Positions 47,598-59,633 of a DNA stretch of 64,000 nt are shown here, piece by piece (positions within the stretch are counted from its first letter, which is position 1; each line of letters starts with the position of its first letter). The notes beneath the pieces are model-generated. The model ran no database searches. It was not told where the DNA came from and saw only the letters and a list, made by a program, of their open reading frames with translations. The DNA comes from Aliivibrio sp. 1S175 (lineage in GTDB: Bacteria; Pseudomonadota; Gammaproteobacteria; Enterobacterales; Vibrionaceae), in NCBI RefSeq assembly GCF_001690985.1, contig NZ_MAJS01000026.1, positions 56,607-120,606 on the forward strand, given 5' to 3'. The translations under genes and the position numbers were made by a program.

Positions 47598-48718
47598 TAA
47601 TTAGCCTTTGAGTGAACTTTTCTGTGTGTATGTATCGACATTAGGATCCCAAAACCAGCCATCAATGTAACCATAGATGTACCACCATAACTGACTAATG
47701 GCAGCGGGACGCCAACAACAGGAAGAATACCACTTACCATTCCCATATTTACGAAAATATAAACAAAGAAACTTAATACAATGCTGCCTGACATCATTCG
47801 GCCAAAAGCCGTTTGTGCTTGGCTTGCTAAAAATAAACCACGCCCAATGATAAATAAGTAAATCGATAGAAGTGTAATTACTCCAATTAATCCCCATTCT
47901 TCGGCAATAACAGCAAATATAAAATCAGTATGACGCTCAGGAATAAACTCTAATTGAGATTGTGTACCGTGTAACCACCCTTTACCAAGCAGACCTCCAG
48001 AGCCAATTGCGATTTTTGATTGGATAATATGGTACCCAGCACCAAGTGGATCTGATTCGGGATTAAATAATGTTTGTACCCTTACTTTTTGATAGGGGCG
48101 CATTAAGAAAAACCATAAAATAGGGATGAATCCACCAACAGCGATAGCAGCTGCACATAGTATTTTCCAACTGATACCCGCTAAGAAAATCACAAAAACA
48201 CCAGAAGCGGCAATCAATATTGAGGTACCAAGGTCTGGCTGCTTAGCAATCATAATGGTTGGAACAAATACCATTAACAGGGCGAAAAATAGAGTTTTAA
48301 TGCTCGGTGGTAACGATTTATTACCAATATATCGAGCCACCATTAAAGGTACAGCAAGTTTTATTAATTCGGACGGTTGAAAACGAACAAAACCAAGATT
48401 AAGCCATCGTTGAGCGCCTTTAGATGCTTCTCCAAAAAAGAGAACTCCTAATAATAAAGCGATACCAATAGTAAATAAGTAAGGAGCAGCACCTTCATAT
48501 GCTCTAGGAGATATTTGGGCTAATACAAACATAACACCTAATGAAAGAAGCATACGCATCGCTTGTTTATCCATCATCAATAAACTCTGACCACTGGCAC
48601 TGTACATAATGACAAGAGCGCAAGCCATTAATAACAAGATACCTAATAGTAGTGGTAAATCGATATGGATACGGTGGAAAAAATCTCTATTCTTTCCTGA
48701 TGCGATATCTACTCTCAT
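47597..48718 (-). CDS. rodA: RodA, SEDS peptidoglycan glycosyltransferase
   Basis: Polytopic inner-membrane polymerase that works with PBP2 in cell elongation. The 373-residue protein has about ten hydrophobic helices. The conserved [16 protein letters not shown] segment carries the catalytic aspartate; [16 protein letters not shown] near the C-terminus is the SEDS signature. ATG overlaps the mrdA stop by one base. Also named mrdB. Confidence 0.96.
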   Translation of the reverse strand: MRVDIASGKNRDFFHRIHIDLPLLLGILLLMACALVIMYSASGQSLLMMDKQAMRMLLSLGVMFVLAQISPRAYEGAAPYLFTIGIALLLGVLFFGEASKGAQRWLNLGFVRFQPSELIKLAVPLMVARYIGNKSLPPSIKTLFFALLMVFVPTIMIAKQPDLGTSILIAASGVFVIFLAGISWKILCAAAIAVGGFIPILWFFLMRPYQKVRVQTLFNPESDPLGAGYHIIQSKIAIGSGGLLGKGWLHGTQSQLEFIPERHTDFIFAVIAEEWGLIGVITLLSIYLFIIGRGLFLASQAQTAFGRMMSGSIVLSFFVYIFVNMGMVSGILPVVGVPLPLVSYGGTSMVTLMAGFGILMSIHTHRKVHSKAN

Positions 48719-50595
48719 TATTGTTTAGTTACCTCTTCTAGATTCGGGAGCAGTACATGGTCAAATACACTACGTGCAACAGGTCCACCTTGAGTTGAAC
48801 CACCACCTGCATTTTCAAGAACTAATGAAATAATGACTTTTGGATCTTTTGCTGGAGCAAAGCCAGTAAATAAAGCGTGATCACGTAAACGTTCTGCAAT
48901 CTCATCTGCGTTATATTCTTGGCCGTTTAAGCCGAAAACTTGAGATGATCCTGATTTACCAGCACTCACATAAGGAGTACCTGCAAAAATACGTCTTGCG
49001 GTGCCTTTTGGTCCATTGTTCACTAAAATCATGCCATCTATCGCTAATTGCCAATAGCTATCTTTAATCCCTGTAATTGGTGGATATGGTTCCGGTTCAA
49101 AAGGTATTTCAGCGTTATCATCAATAATTGCTTTTAGTAGGTGAGGCGCTTGTACTTTGCCTCGGTTAACTAATACTGATGTCGCTTTCGCTATTTGCAT
49201 GGGTGTTGCTGTCCAATAACCTTGCCCAATACCTACGGGTATTGTATCGCCTTGATACCAAGGGGTACGGAAACGAGCGACCTTCCAATCTCGGGTTGGC
49301 ATATTAGCTTTACTTTCTTCATGGATATCAATACCGGTATAATCACCGAAGCCGAATTTCATCATCCATGTTGATAAGCGATCAATCCCCATATCAAAAG
49401 AGATTTGGTAGAAGAAAGTATCAACAGACTCTTCGATGGCTTGTTTTAAATTAACAGTGCCATGGCCCCAACGTTTCCAATCACGGAATGGTCGGGTTTT
49501 TGAATTAGGAATACGCCAATAGCCAGGATCATTACGAGTAGTGGACGACGTGACTATTTTCTCTTCTAGTGCAGAAACTGCAATAAAGGGCTTTACCGTT
49601 GATGCTGGTGGATAAATTCCTAAGGTTGCACGGTTAACGAGTGGACGGTCAGGGTCATTTAATAACGCGTTATAATTTTTACTTGAAATACCATGCACAA
49701 ATAGATTTGGATCGTAACTTGGGCTAGAAACCATTGCTAATACAGCGCTTGTATTTGGTTCTAAGACAATGGCTGCACCACGTCGACCATCAAGTTGTTT
49801 TTCAACAAATTGCTGTAATTCGATATCAAGATTTAATACGATGTCTTTACCTGGAATTGGCGGTACATACTTAAGTGTTCGGACTACACGACCACGACTA
49901 TTGACTTCTACTTCTTGATAGCCTGCGGTTCCGTGAAGCATATCTTCGTAATAACGTTCAATTCCTAGTTTACCTATATCTCGTGTTGCTTGATAATTTG
50001 CATCTTTTTCTTCACGAGCTAAACGCGCAAGATCTCGGTCATTAATTTTCGCTACATAGCCAAGAACATGCGTAAAGGTTTTTCCGTAAGGATAAAAACG
50101 CTTTAGGTAAGCTTTAACTTCAACACCTGTGAATTTATGTTGGTTAACTGCAAAAACAGCGACTTGTTCTTGAGTAAGTTGCGACAGAATAGGGACAGAT
50201 TTAAAGCGACGAGTACGACGACGTTCTTTTTGAAAATCATCAATGCTATCTTGCGTGATAGGTAAGATATCTTGGAGTTTACTTAATAATAGAGGTAAGT
50301 CTTTTACTTTATCTGGTGATATTTCTAAATTAAAAACAGGGCGGTTTTCCGCTAAAGGAACGTGATTTCGGTCAAAAATAAGACCTCGATTCGGTGCGAT
50401 AGGGACAACCTTGATTCGGTTATCGTTTGAGCGTGTTTTATAATCTTGAAATTCATTTATTTGAATATTGTACAAATTGGTCAATAGAAGACCAATAAGC
50501 GCAATGATCCCCGCAAACGAGACTATTGCGCGGGAAGCAAATAACCTCGTTTCGGCGTGATAATCACGAATTTGTGTGCGTTTGCGCTTAATCAA
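48718..50595 (-). CDS. mrdA: Penicillin-binding protein 2 (class B transpeptidase)
   Basis: Inner-membrane transpeptidase of the elongasome. The 625-residue protein has one N-terminal helix (about 22-42), a pedestal region with RGLIFDRN, and a transpeptidase domain with SXXK (PASTVKPF), SXN-type SVD, and KSGS in [10 protein letters not shown]. The family usually shows KTG or KSG in the third motif, so this is normal. It is 3 bases after rlmH and overlaps rodA. Confidence 0.96.
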   Translation of the reverse strand: MIKRKRTQIRDYHAETRLFASRAIVSFAGIIALIGLLLTNLYNIQINEFQDYKTRSNDNRIKVVPIAPNRGLIFDRNHVPLAENRPVFNLEISPDKVKDLPLLLSKLQDILPITQDSIDDFQKERRRTRRFKSVPILSQLTQEQVAVFAVNQHKFTGVEVKAYLKRFYPYGKTFTHVLGYVAKINDRDLARLAREEKDANYQATRDIGKLGIERYYEDMLHGTAGYQEVEVNSRGRVVRTLKYVPPIPGKDIVLNLDIELQQFVEKQLDGRRGAAIVLEPNTSAVLAMVSSPSYDPNLFVHGISSKNYNALLNDPDRPLVNRATLGIYPPASTVKPFIAVSALEEKIVTSSTTRNDPGYWRIPNSKTRPFRDWKRWGHGTVNLKQAIEESVDTFFYQISFDMGIDRLSTWMMKFGFGDYTGIDIHEESKANMPTRDWKVARFRTPWYQGDTIPVGIGQGYWTATPMQIAKATSVLVNRGKVQAPHLLKAIIDDNAEIPFEPEPYPPITGIKDSYWQLAIDGMILVNNGPKGTARRIFAGTPYVSAGKSGSSQVFGLNGQEYNADEIAERLRDHALFTGFAPAKDPKVIISLVLENAGGGSTQGGPVARSVFDHVLLPNLEEVTKQ

Positions 50596-50598
50596 CTC

Positions 50599-51069
50599 TT
50601 ATTCTCTGTGGTAAGGATGATTGGCTGTAATGCTCCATGCTCGGTATAAACTTTCAGCCATAACAACACGAACAAGAGGGTGAGGAAGCGTTAAAGGTGA
50701 TAGAGACCAACTTTGTTCTGCAGCTGCTTTACATGCTGGAGATAATCCTTCTGGGCCACCAATCAGTATAGATACATCACGAGCATCCAATTTCCATGAT
50801 TCTAATTGTTCTGCGAGTTGTTCTGTATCCCAACGTTTTCCTGGAATATCTAGAGTGACAATACGGTTACCTTTTGGGACCGCAGCAAGCATGGCTTCTC
50901 CTTCTTTTTGAAGAATTCGTGCGATATCGGCATTTTTCCCACGCTTACCTGCGGTGATCTCGATAAGTTCAAGAGGCATATCTTTTGGGAAGCGACGGCT
51001 ATATTCTTTATAACCTTCTTCAACCCATTTTGGCATTTTTGTACCAACAGCAATTAATTGAAGTTTCAA
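50599..51069 (-). CDS. rlmH: 23S rRNA pseudouridine-1915 N3-methyltransferase
   Basis: SPOUT-class methyltransferase acting on helix 69 of 23S rRNA in assembled ribosomes. The 156-residue length and [19 protein letters not shown] start are typical. The SAM-binding knot includes [10 protein letters not shown] and ESLYRAW near the C-terminus. Four bases after rsfS, and the pair is conserved next to mrdA in enterobacteria and vibrios. Confidence 0.96.
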   Translation of the reverse strand: MKLQLIAVGTKMPKWVEEGYKEYSRRFPKDMPLELIEITAGKRGKNADIARILQKEGEAMLAAVPKGNRIVTLDIPGKRWDTEQLAEQLESWKLDARDVSILIGGPEGLSPACKAAAEQSWSLSPLTLPHPLVRVVMAESLYRAWSITANHPYHRE

Positions 51070-51073
51070 ACGA

Positions 51074-51391
51074 TTAGCTCCATAATTTTTCTAGTTGGTA
51101 TAGCTCACGATGTTCTTGTTGTAAGATATGAATCATTACATCACCCATATCAACAACAACCCATTCACCTTCCGCTTCACCATCAACACCATAAGGGATT
51201 AGCCCTGCTTCTCTTGCTTTATCTGTAATATTAGAAGCAATTGAGCTTACATGACGCTTTGATGTACCCGTACATACGATCATAAAATCCGTGATGCTTG
51301 ATTTGTCACGAACATCAAGTGTAATCATGTTTTCGGCTTTCATATCATCGATGCTGTTGAATAGAAAATCATGCAGTTCTTTATCTTGCAA
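51074..51391 (-). CDS. rsfS: Ribosomal silencing factor RsfS
   Basis: Binds ribosomal protein L14 and blocks subunit joining when nutrients are short. I choose TTG 51391 (105 residues) over GTG 51400: AGGTGA is at ideal spacing from the TTG and the product then begins as E. coli RsfS does. Motifs: [38 protein letters not shown] and YQLEKLWS at the end. Cotranscribed with rlmH. Confidence 0.93.
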   Translation of the reverse strand: MQDKELHDFLFNSIDDMKAENMITLDVRDKSSITDFMIVCTGTSKRHVSSIASNITDKAREAGLIPYGVDGEAEGEWVVVDMGDVMIHILQQEHRELYQLEKLWS

Positions 51392-51453
51392 AGTAATCAC
51401 CTAGAAATGGGTTATTTATAAAGGAGTATACCAGTGAAACTCAATGAATGAGA

Positions 51454-52479
51454 TTAGTTGGGTGTCACTGAAATGTGAATATTGCACATATCTAACGTCA
51501 ACTGACTAAGTTGTGGCCAACAATTAGTGTCGAAGTCTGTTTTGGTCGCTATTTCCATTCTTGCTAGAGAGCGGATTAAGTGCTGAATTTGTACCATTGA
51601 TAAGCGTTGTAATGCTGATTGGTATAAAGAACGGCGATTCTGCCATACTTTGTGGCGATCAAAAACCGTAAACATAGCCTCACCTTGAGTGATGGCTTGT
51701 TGAAAGTTTTGTAGTAAAAATAGCTCTTTTTGTAGCGTTCTTAAAAGAATGACCATTTCAGTACCTTCGCTCTCTAATTGGCGAAGAATTCGTTGTGCTC
51801 GCTTTGCTTGGCCTGATAATAAGGTATCAATCAATTGAAAAGGAGTGAAATGATTATTTCTATTTAGTGCTTCTTCAATACGGATTAAAGTAAGTAACCC
51901 ATCAGGATATAAAAGCGCTAATTTATCTAAACTTTGGGCTAAGGCAAGTAAATTACCTTCGTGCCATTGAGCTAGCATTTGTATCGCTTCTGCATCTGGT
52001 TTTAATTTTAACTTTTTACAACGTTGTTGAATAAAGCGAGGAAGCTGTTGGTTGTCTGGCGTATTGCATGGGACAAATAAACCAAGTTGCAATAATGCTT
52101 TAAACCATTGGCTGTTTTCTTGAGCTTTATTGACTCTTGGTCCTTGAAATACCAATAAAATATCGTCATGCAATGCAGGGACAAGTTCTTTTATTTTACT
52201 GGTATGTGCCGTCGTTAATCCTGTATCCGGAATGGTTAATTCTAAGACTTGTCGAGACGAAAATAAGCTTAATGCTTGAGTACAATCAAATATTAAGTTC
52301 CAGTCAAGTTGCTTATCTAATACGAATTGATGCTTTTCTTCAAAACCCTGTTTGTGGCTACTCTGACGAATGAGATCAAGGCATTCTTGTTTTAGGAGTG
52401 GCTCGTTACCAAATAAAAGGTAGCATTGACGTAAGCCACGTTCTAGGTTTTGCACTAATTGTTCTGGGAATACTCTCAT
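51454..52479 (-). CDS. holA: DNA polymerase III subunit delta
   Basis: Clamp-loader subunit that opens the beta sliding clamp. The 341-residue protein has the delta N-terminal region (CYLLFGNEPLLKQECLDLIRQ), LLVFQGPRVNKAQENS, and the helical collar region near the C-terminus. Length matches E. coli HolA. It starts 2 bases after lptE ends, so the two are cotranscribed; the lptE-holA pairing is also seen in E. coli. Confidence 0.94.
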   Translation of the reverse strand: MRVFPEQLVQNLERGLRQCYLLFGNEPLLKQECLDLIRQSSHKQGFEEKHQFVLDKQLDWNLIFDCTQALSLFSSRQVLELTIPDTGLTTAHTSKIKELVPALHDDILLVFQGPRVNKAQENSQWFKALLQLGLFVPCNTPDNQQLPRFIQQRCKKLKLKPDAEAIQMLAQWHEGNLLALAQSLDKLALLYPDGLLTLIRIEEALNRNNHFTPFQLIDTLLSGQAKRAQRILRQLESEGTEMVILLRTLQKELFLLQNFQQAITQGEAMFTVFDRHKVWQNRRSLYQSALQRLSMVQIQHLIRSLARMEIATKTDFDTNCWPQLSQLTLDMCNIHISVTPN

Positions 52480-52481
52480 CG

Positions 52482-53102
52482 TTATTGCGCGTTATCTGCT
52501 GATGAGTTCATTGTTTTAATGACTTCTTTTGTTGCTACTGTTGTTTCGGATTTATCAGCGTTCGTAATGGTATCATCTAGCACTGTTTCATCACTATCGT
52601 CAGCTTTCAGGCGAGCCATTTGACGTAAGATTTGCTCTGCAGCTTGAGTGCGCATTTCATCTTCAATCATGTCTCGTTCAACTGATTTTGCTAATGCAGT
52701 TAATGGGTTATCAAGGTAGTTACGGTTCACTGTAGTGGTATACACTTTCAGATCATGATTAGGGATTAATACACTGTATTGGACGGTGTAAGTAAGTTCT
52801 TTTTCTGCCGCACGACTATTTTGATAAAGAGATAGCGTTCTTTCCCCGATAGATTCACTGATTAAATCTAAACTCGGCGTTACAGTAGTAGGGGCGACTT
52901 GACTGATCCCATTCATTCTAAGTTGTTTTTGTACGTCGCGGGTTAAGTCGCTATATTGGTCAAAAGTTGTTAATGATATTTCATGTAACTCTTCAGGAAG
53001 AAGATAATTTCCACGCAGTTGAAAACCACACGCAGAAACCATTAAAGAAAGAGTTAATACGATTGTTGTACGAAGAGATAATAGAGATAAAAGTCGTTTC
53101 AC
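52482..53102 (-). CDS. lptE: LPS-assembly lipoprotein LptE
   Basis: Outer-membrane lipoprotein that plugs the LptD barrel and helps place lipopolysaccharide on the cell surface. The 206-residue protein has a signal peptide with lipobox VSAC, followed by GFQLRGNYLLPEELHEI, the family signature. The last ~45 residues are polar, with Asp/Thr-rich composition, and extend beyond the conserved fold. Formerly rlpB. Between leuS and holA as in E. coli. Confidence 0.93.
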   Translation of the reverse strand: MKRLLSLLSLRTTIVLTLSLMVSACGFQLRGNYLLPEELHEISLTTFDQYSDLTRDVQKQLRMNGISQVAPTTVTPSLDLISESIGERTLSLYQNSRAAEKELTYTVQYSVLIPNHDLKVYTTTVNRNYLDNPLTALAKSVERDMIEDEMRTQAAEQILRQMARLKADDSDETVLDDTITNADKSETTVATKEVIKTMNSSADNAQ

Positions 53103-53190
53103 CGAGTAACTCCTTCAAATGGTGATAAAAATGCTTATTTAACCATTTTATTGGCAATCTTATTTATGGCATAAAATAAAACAGTTAAAT

Positions 53191-53219
53191 AAGCATAAGC
53201 AGACAAGCTGCTTATGCTT
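53191..53219 (-). terminator. Hairpin between leuS and lptE
   Basis: A 12-bp perfect inverted repeat AAGCATAAGCAG / CTGCTTATGCTT with a 5-base loop. On the minus strand it is followed by ATTTAACTGTTTTATTTT, a broken U tract, so termination may be partial. It lies about 70 bases past the leuS stop. Confidence 0.55.
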
Positions 53220-53289
53220 TAAATAGAAAAGTAATAAGAAAAAAGGTTCAAATTACTTTTTAGCTAATAACGTGGCTTTAATTCGTAAA

Positions 53290-55866
53290 TTAGTTAGCTA
53301 CGATGTTTAAAAGCTTGCCAGGTACATAGATAACTTTACGGATAGTTAGGCCATCTAGGAATTTAACTGCGTTCTCATCGTTTAGACCAAGCTCTTTCAC
53401 TTGTTCTTCTGTTGCATCAGCAGCAACAATCAGTTTCGCTCGCAATTTACCGTTGATCATAACAACGATAGTTTTTTCATCTTCAACAAGTGCTTTTTCA
53501 TCAAATGTTGGCCATGCCGTGGTATCGATGTTTGATTCACCTAATGCATCCCACATTGCAAAACTTGCGTGTGGAGTCATTGGGTAAAGCATAACAACAA
53601 CCGCTTTTAATGCTTCATCAAGAAGAGCGCGATCTTGTGCTGATCCTTGAGGTGCTTTATTAAGCTTGTTCATCAATTCCATTATAGCGGCAATAGCGGT
53701 GTTGAAGGTTTGGCGACGGCCAATATCATCACTTACTTTTGCAATTGTTTTGTGAACATCACGGCGTAATGCTTTTTGGTCACCAGAAAGAGCGGCAACA
53801 TCTAATGCTTCTGTTTCGCCTTTTGATGTGTGGTCGTGAACTAATTTCCACACACGTTTAAGGAAGCGACTTGCTCCTTCAACACCGGATTCTTGCCATT
53901 CTAGAGTCATGTCAGCAGGCGCTGCAAACATCATGAATAGACGAACCGTATCGGCGCCAAACTTATCAACCATTTCTTGAGGGTCAATACCGTTATTTTT
54001 TGATTTAGACATTTTGATCATGCCTGAATGTTGAACTTCACGGCCTTGATCATCAACGGCTTTTTCGATTCGACCTTTAGCGTCACGTTCAATCGTTACG
54101 TCTGTTGGTGCGATCCACTCTTTTGTGCCTTTTTCATTGGTGTGGTGGAATGCATCAGAAAGCACCATACCTTGACATAAAAGTTGCTTGAATGGTTCGT
54201 TTGACGTTACATAACCCGCATCACGTAGAAGCTTATGGAAGAAACGTGAGTAAAGAAGGTGCATACATGCATGTTCAATACCACCAACGTATTGGTCTAC
54301 TGGTAACCAGTAGTTTGCTTTTTCTGGGTCTAGAATATCGTCAGCTTGTGGTGAACAGTAACGTGCGTAGTACCAAGATGATTCCATGAAGGTATCAAAG
54401 GTATCTGTTTCACGCAGTGCAGGTTCGCCATTGAATGTGGTTTTAGCCCATTCTTTGTCTGCTTTAATTGGGCTAGTTACGCCATCCATTACCACATCTT
54501 CAGGAAGAATTACGGGTAATTGATCTGCTGGTACTGGATGAACTTGACCATCTTCAGTCGTTACCATTGGGATTGGAGCACCCCAGTAACGTTGACGAGA
54601 AACGCCCCAATCACGTAGACGGAAGTTGACTGTTTTTTTGCCTTTACCTTCAGATTCTAATTTCGCCGCGATAGCATCAAATGCGTCTTGGAAAGCAAGG
54701 CCGTCGAATTCACCAGAATCAAACAGAACGCCTTTTTCTGTGTACGCAGCTTCAGATACGTCAACATCAGAACCATCTTCAGGTTTGATTACAGGAATAA
54801 TATCAATGCTGTATTTGGTCGCAAATTCATAATCACGTTGATCATGAGCAGGAACTGCCATTACTGCACCCGTGCCGTAATCCATTAGAACAAAGTTTGC
54901 AACAAAAACAGGAACAACACGACCGTTAAGAGGGTGAATAGCGGTTAAACCCGTATCCATACCTTTCTTTTCCATTGTTGCTAATTCAGCTTCTGCCACT
55001 TTCGTGTTGCGACATTCTTCTGTGAAAGCAAATAACTCAGGGTTTGTTGCTGCTGCTTTTTCTGCAAGAGGGTGACCCGCTGCGATAGCAACGTAAGTAA
55101 CACCCATTAGCGTATCTGGACGTGTGGTATATACTTCTAAAGGTGCTTCTTCGCCGTTAACGACAAAAGATAACTCAACACCTTCAGAGCGACCAATCCA
55201 GTTACGTTGCATGGTTTTAACCATTTCTGGCCAGCCATCAAGCGTATCTAGATCGTCAAGAAGCTCTTGTGCGTATTCGGTAATTTTAATGAACCACTGT
55301 GGAATTTTCTTTTGTTCTACAGGGGTATCACAACGCCAACAACAACCATCTTCAACTTGTTCGTTTGCAAGAACAGTTTGGTCATTTGGACACCAGTTTA
55401 CAGAAGACGTTTTCTTGTAAACTAGGCCTTTGTTGTACAGCTTTGTGAAGAACTCTTGTTCCCAACGGTAATACTCAGGCGTACAGGTTGCGAATTCACG
55501 ATTCCAATCGTAACCAAAGCCTAATAGTTTAAGCTGGTTTTTCATGTATTCGATGTTTTCGTAAGTCCAAGGTGCTGGTGCTGTTTTATTTTTAACAGCC
55601 GCATTCTCAGCTGGAAGACCAAACGCATCCCAACCGATAGGTTGCATTACGTTTTTGCCTTGCAGGCGCTGATAGCGAGAAACCACATCACCAATGGTGT
55701 AGTTACGAACGTGACCCATGTGTAGACGACCACTTGGGTATGGGAACATTGAGAGGCAATAGAATTTTTCTTTGCTTGCGTCTTCAGTTACAACAAATGT
55801 TTTATTGTCGTCCCAATGTTTCTGGATCTTTTGTTCAAGATCCTGTGGATTATATTGTTCTTGCAT
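53290..55866 (-). CDS. leuS: Leucyl-tRNA synthetase
   Basis: Class I synthetase that charges tRNA-Leu. The 858-residue product has the HIGH-type motif in [16 protein letters not shown], the KMSKS motif in [10 protein letters not shown], the CP1 editing domain (about 220-420; [16 protein letters not shown]), and a zinc-like cysteine stretch [10 protein letters not shown]. Normal length. Divergent from ybeL with 166 bases between the starts; the leader includes a palindrome at 55892-55906. Confidence 0.98.
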   Translation of the reverse strand: MQEQYNPQDLEQKIQKHWDDNKTFVVTEDASKEKFYCLSMFPYPSGRLHMGHVRNYTIGDVVSRYQRLQGKNVMQPIGWDAFGLPAENAAVKNKTAPAPWTYENIEYMKNQLKLLGFGYDWNREFATCTPEYYRWEQEFFTKLYNKGLVYKKTSSVNWCPNDQTVLANEQVEDGCCWRCDTPVEQKKIPQWFIKITEYAQELLDDLDTLDGWPEMVKTMQRNWIGRSEGVELSFVVNGEEAPLEVYTTRPDTLMGVTYVAIAAGHPLAEKAAATNPELFAFTEECRNTKVAEAELATMEKKGMDTGLTAIHPLNGRVVPVFVANFVLMDYGTGAVMAVPAHDQRDYEFATKYSIDIIPVIKPEDGSDVDVSEAAYTEKGVLFDSGEFDGLAFQDAFDAIAAKLESEGKGKKTVNFRLRDWGVSRQRYWGAPIPMVTTEDGQVHPVPADQLPVILPEDVVMDGVTSPIKADKEWAKTTFNGEPALRETDTFDTFMESSWYYARYCSPQADDILDPEKANYWLPVDQYVGGIEHACMHLLYSRFFHKLLRDAGYVTSNEPFKQLLCQGMVLSDAFHHTNEKGTKEWIAPTDVTIERDAKGRIEKAVDDQGREVQHSGMIKMSKSKNNGIDPQEMVDKFGADTVRLFMMFAAPADMTLEWQESGVEGASRFLKRVWKLVHDHTSKGETEALDVAALSGDQKALRRDVHKTIAKVSDDIGRRQTFNTAIAAIMELMNKLNKAPQGSAQDRALLDEALKAVVVMLYPMTPHASFAMWDALGESNIDTTAWPTFDEKALVEDEKTIVVMINGKLRAKLIVAADATEEQVKELGLNDENAVKFLDGLTIRKVIYVPGKLLNIVAN

Positions 55867-55891
55867 CGATTTACCCAGTTATGTCAGTGGA

Positions 55892-55906
55892 TCACAAAAT
55901 TTGTGA
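55892..55906. promoter_or_regulatory. Palindrome in leuS-ybeL divergent region
   Basis: TCACAAAATTTGTGA, a perfect 7-base inverted repeat around a central A, 26-40 bases upstream of the leuS ATG. It could be an operator or a leader hairpin. It lacks the spacing of a CRP site. Confidence 0.35.
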
Positions 55907-56032
55907 GATCGGTTTGATCAGATAATACTTGATCAGCATAGAATAACTAATGGAGCGCTTATACTCAAGCGACCTGATAACCTTTAACTCACTCTTCGCT
56001 ATATAAATCTAGCGAATTCTTGGAGGTGACTT

Positions 56033-56515
56033 ATGTCTAAGCAAAAAACAGGTTATAACGCTGTCTTTGAGCGTGTGATGAATGTATTGGAAAGAAGCCC
56101 TGAAGAATTTCAGCATTGGGCTAAATCATCAGAAGAGGTGGTAGATGCCGCTTCTGATATGACCAAAGATGAATTGGAATTGATCTCCAGTTATGTCAGA
56201 AGAGATATCAAGGAATTTGCACAGAGTTATGAGGAGAGTAAAACCACCTTTCCTGATTCCCCTTTTTATCGATTAATAGCCGATTCTATTTGGCATGGTT
56301 TACTTGAGATTACAGATAAGACACAAGTTGAATGGAAAGAAGTCTTCGATGATTTAGAGCATCAAGGTGTTTATCAAGCCGGTGAAGTGGTTGGTTTGGG
56401 TATTCTAGTTTGTGAGAAGTGTGGTCATCGAGAACAATTTAACCATGCTCAAATCATTCAACCCTGTACTCATTGTGACAATGAAGAATTTACACGACAG
56501 TCATTAAAGCCATAA
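56033..56515 (+). CDS. ybeL: YbeL family zinc-ribbon protein (DUF1451)
   Basis: A 160-residue protein of unknown function: a helical N-terminal part (about 1-115) and a C-terminal zinc ribbon with CXXC pairs (CEKCG and CTHCD). The ATG follows GGAGGTGA, a near-perfect ribosome site, implying strong translation. In E. coli ybeL is likewise next to leuS. Found widely in gammaproteobacteria; function not established. Confidence 0.9.
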   Translation: MSKQKTGYNAVFERVMNVLERSPEEFQHWAKSSEEVVDAASDMTKDELELISSYVRRDIKEFAQSYEESKTTFPDSPFYRLIADSIWHGLLEITDKTQVEWKEVFDDLEHQGVYQAGEVVGLGILVCEKCGHREQFNHAQIIQPCTHCDNEEFTRQSLKP

Positions 56516-56589
56516 TGTTAATATGAGATGATTGAATAGATAGCAGAAAGGTCTGAATATCGTAATGATATACAGACCATTTAGTGTCG

Positions 56590-58095
56590 TTATCGACGTT
56601 TACGCCAAGCAATAACTAACGATAGCATGGCAAGGAAGTATAATGGCCACGTTCCCCAATAACGATAAGGCGTTGTTCCTGTCGTAGGGATAACTTCACC
56701 GCGTAATACCGCTGTTGTAAATTGTGGTATTTGCTCGGTAATATTACCTCTATAATCAGTAATCGCTGTTACACCATTGTTTGTTGAGCGAATAACAGGT
56801 TTACCCGTTTCTAAGGCTCTCATTTGAGCCATTTCCATATGCTGTAGTGGCCCAATCGAAGTGCCAAACCAAGCATCATTAGAAAGCGTTAAAATGTAAT
56901 CCGTTTGTTCGGTAATATTTGCTCTAACTTGTTCGCCATAGACTATTTCATAGCATAGTGCTGGAGCTAAGTGTGTACCACTGGCCTCGATATTAGGCTG
57001 GATGTAATCCCCACGACTAAATGATGACATTGGTAGATTAAAGATAGGGGCTATCGGGCGTAATATATTTTCAAAAGGTACAAATTCCCCAAATGGGAGT
57101 AGGTGATGTTTACTGTATCTCGGTTGATCTTGATAGTCGTAACCTTTGGTTCCATTTACACCAAGTGAAATAATATTGTTATAGAAGTTCCCGGTTGGAC
57201 TTTGGCCAACAACACCAGTAATAACTGTGCTGTTATTCATTGTGGCGGCGCTATCAAGGTTGCGTAAAAAGCTTGGGATCTCAATCTCTAACGCAGGGAT
57301 TGCCGCTTCTGGCCATACAATTAAATCCGCATCCCAATTTTTACGTGTTAAATCCATGTATTTCATGATGGTTGGCCAACGTTCTCTTGGCAGCCATTTA
57401 ATTGCTTGATTAACATTTCCTTGGATTAGAGCGACTTTGGTTGCTTTGTCTGGTTGCGGTGTAACCCAATCAAATGGCTTGATAGCAAAAGAAGTGGCAA
57501 TAATGACCGCTGGGATCAGAAGTAAACTCCATTTTTTCTCCAGAAGGCTGTATATCATTGCTCCCACAGAAATCAGGATCATTAGCGTAATGCCTTCTAC
57601 GCCGAATATGGCTCCCCAAGGAGAAAGAGGGCTATCAATTTGACTGTATCCTAGCCATAACCATGGGAACCCGGTAAATACCCAGCCACGTAGCCAATCA
57701 GTGACAAGCCAAAGAGCAGGCGCTGCTAATAAGTATTTCGTAAGTTTATGCTTGCTAAAAAATCTCTGTAAAAGAAATGAAAATAGCATCGGATATAACG
57801 CAAGATAACTGATTAGTCCGATCATTAAAAAGAGACTAGCAGCGACTGGCATACCACCAAAGTTGTCGATACTGACATGAACCCAACTTACACCTGCGCC
57901 AAAATAGCCTAAGCCCCAAGAGAAGCCTAACCAAGTCGCTCGTTTTGTTGTTTGTTGGTGCAATAATAAAAATAAGCAAAGTGGAGAGATAAAAGCAAAA
58001 GGCCATAAAGAATAGGGAGCAAAAGCCAATGTGGCAGCTGCACCAGAGATAATGGCAATAAGAAGGCGAATAAGGTAATGATTCAAAAATGGCAT
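56590..58095 (-). CDS. lnt: Apolipoprotein N-acyltransferase
   Basis: Inner-membrane enzyme that adds the third acyl chain to lipoproteins such as LptE, RlpA, YajG and ApbE from this window. From ATG 58095 it has 501 residues: about six to eight hydrophobic helices in the first ~200 residues, then a nitrilase-like domain with the catalytic triad: glutamate in VWPEAAIPA, lysine in [15 protein letters not shown], cysteine in [15 protein letters not shown] 12 bases upstream is possible. In the ybeZ-ybeY-corC-lnt order of E. coli. Confidence 0.96.
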   Translation of the reverse strand: MPFLNHYLIRLLIAIISGAAATLAFAPYSLWPFAFISPLCLFLLLHQQTTKRATWLGFSWGLGYFGAGVSWVHVSIDNFGGMPVAASLFLMIGLISYLALYPMLFSFLLQRFFSKHKLTKYLLAAPALWLVTDWLRGWVFTGFPWLWLGYSQIDSPLSPWGAIFGVEGITLMILISVGAMIYSLLEKKWSLLLIPAVIIATSFAIKPFDWVTPQPDKATKVALIQGNVNQAIKWLPRERWPTIMKYMDLTRKNWDADLIVWPEAAIPALEIEIPSFLRNLDSAATMNNSTVITGVVGQSPTGNFYNNIISLGVNGTKGYDYQDQPRYSKHHLLPFGEFVPFENILRPIAPIFNLPMSSFSRGDYIQPNIEASGTHLAPALCYEIVYGEQVRANITEQTDYILTLSNDAWFGTSIGPLQHMEMAQMRALETGKPVIRSTNNGVTAITDYRGNITEQIPQFTTAVLRGEVIPTTGTTPYRYWGTWPLYFLAMLSLVIAWRKRR

Positions 58096-58205
58096 GGAAG
58101 GTCTCAAACAAATAATGAAAGAACAGTTATGTGATATCAGTCGTTGTAATTAGTCTTCAAAAGTCTGATAAAGTTCAGCCGCTTATTGCTAAGCGGCTGA
58201 GAATA

Positions 58206-59081
58206 TTACTCTTCTTCGTGTTTCTTTTCTGATTCTTTTTCAGGAATCGTCACTTGAAGTTGTATGATGCGACGGTTATCGGCAGCGGTGACTTTAAAAG
58301 TAAAGCCTGATATTTCGATAGTTTCGCCACTTTCAGGTAAATGCCCAAAACTGGTTAATACTAAACCGCCAACGGTATCAATCTCTTCGTCACTGAAGTG
58401 TGTTGAAAAAGCGTCATTAAAGTCATCGATTTCAGTTAAGGCTTTCACAGCAAAAGTGTGTTTGCTTAACTGACGGATGTCTTTTTCTTCTTCGTCATCA
58501 AACTCATCTTCAATATCCCCAACAATTTCTTCAAGGATATCTTCAATGGTAACTAAACCAGAAACCCCACCAAACTCATCGACTACGATGGCCATGTGAT
58601 AACGCTCTTCTCTAAACTCTTTTAAAAGTTTATCAACACGTTTGCTTTCTGGTACTACAACAGCAGGTCGAATAACTTGTTCGATCTCAAAGGCTTCACA
58701 ATCTGAGCCTAAGTATCTTAGTAAGTCCTTCGCAAGGAGTATTCCTTCAACATGGTCTTTATCCTCACTGATCACAGGGTAGCGTGAGTGTGACGCTTCT
58801 ATGATTGTTGCTATCAGTGATTCTAGATCTTGTGTTTTCTCTACAGTGACCATCTGAGAGCGCGGTAACATGATGTCTCGAACTCTCATTTCAGATATTT
58901 CCATTACACCTTCGAGCATGTCTCGGGTGTCGTGGTCAATAACTTCATTCTCCTCAGAGTCTCTAAATACATCTACCAATTCTTGGCGATCTTTAGGTTC
59001 CCCTTGGAATAGTTGGGAAAGGCGTCCTAAGAAGGACTTTCTACTCGGACCTTCTGTATTCTGTGAATTTTCGTCGTTCAT
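58206..59081 (-). CDS. corC: CorC/HlyC family CBS-domain protein (YbeX)
   Basis: Cytoplasmic protein of the CorC family, connected with Mg2+/Co2+ efflux and more recently with ribosome maturation in E. coli (ybeX). From ATG 59081 it has 291 residues (E. coli: 292), starting MNDENSQ. Two CBS domains (about 60-185; [26 protein letters not shown]) and a C-terminal transporter-associated domain ([29 protein letters not shown]) are seen. Between ybeY and lnt. Confidence 0.94.
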   Translation of the reverse strand: MNDENSQNTEGPSRKSFLGRLSQLFQGEPKDRQELVDVFRDSEENEVIDHDTRDMLEGVMEISEMRVRDIMLPRSQMVTVEKTQDLESLIATIIEASHSRYPVISEDKDHVEGILLAKDLLRYLGSDCEAFEIEQVIRPAVVVPESKRVDKLLKEFREERYHMAIVVDEFGGVSGLVTIEDILEEIVGDIEDEFDDEEEKDIRQLSKHTFAVKALTEIDDFNDAFSTHFSDEEIDTVGGLVLTSFGHLPESGETIEISGFTFKVTAADNRRIIQLQVTIPEKESEKKHEEE

Positions 59082-59150
59082 GGCTTCTTTAAAAGTAGTT
59101 GCTATCAATGTGGATAGCTCACATAAGTAACTATTGGATTATTCCAACAA

Positions 59151-59612
59151 TTATTTCTCAGCGAGATACGGGTCTTCAAAGCCCATTTCTTGCATTAATT
59201 CTGTTTCGAGTGATTCCATCTCTTCAGCTTCTTCATCCTCGATATGGTCATAACCTAGCAGATGAAGACTGCCATGTACAACCATATGCGCCCAATGTGC
59301 TAATAAAGGCTTGTTTTGCTCAACAGCTTCTTTTTCAACAACTTGGCGACAGATGATTAAATCACCTAATAAATCGATTTCAATTTCAGGTGGCGCTTCA
59401 AATGGAAAAGACAATACATTGGTTGGTTTATCCATACCACGGTATTGGTGGTTTAACTCATGACTTTCTTTTTCATCTACAATTCGGATTGTTAGCTCTG
59501 CTTGTGGTTGAAATTGAGGAAGCACTGCATTTAGCCAAGATATAATATCTTTTTCAGAAGGCAGGTCTTTTTCATTTTCACATGCAATTTGTAGATCGAG
59601 TTCAATGCTCAT
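59151..59612 (-). CDS. ybeY: Endoribonuclease YbeY
   Basis: Zinc-dependent RNase involved in 16S rRNA 3'-end maturation and ribosome quality control. The 153-residue product has the metal motif [11 protein letters not shown] and [20 protein letters not shown]. Located directly after ybeZ, with which it works, 21 bases apart. Confidence 0.96.
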   Translation of the reverse strand: MSIELDLQIACENEKDLPSEKDIISWLNAVLPQFQPQAELTIRIVDEKESHELNHQYRGMDKPTNVLSFPFEAPPEIEIDLLGDLIICRQVVEKEAVEQNKPLLAHWAHMVVHGSLHLLGYDHIEDEEAEEMESLETELMQEMGFEDPYLAEK

Positions 59613-59633
59613 GGTTCACCTAAATTTATCGTA

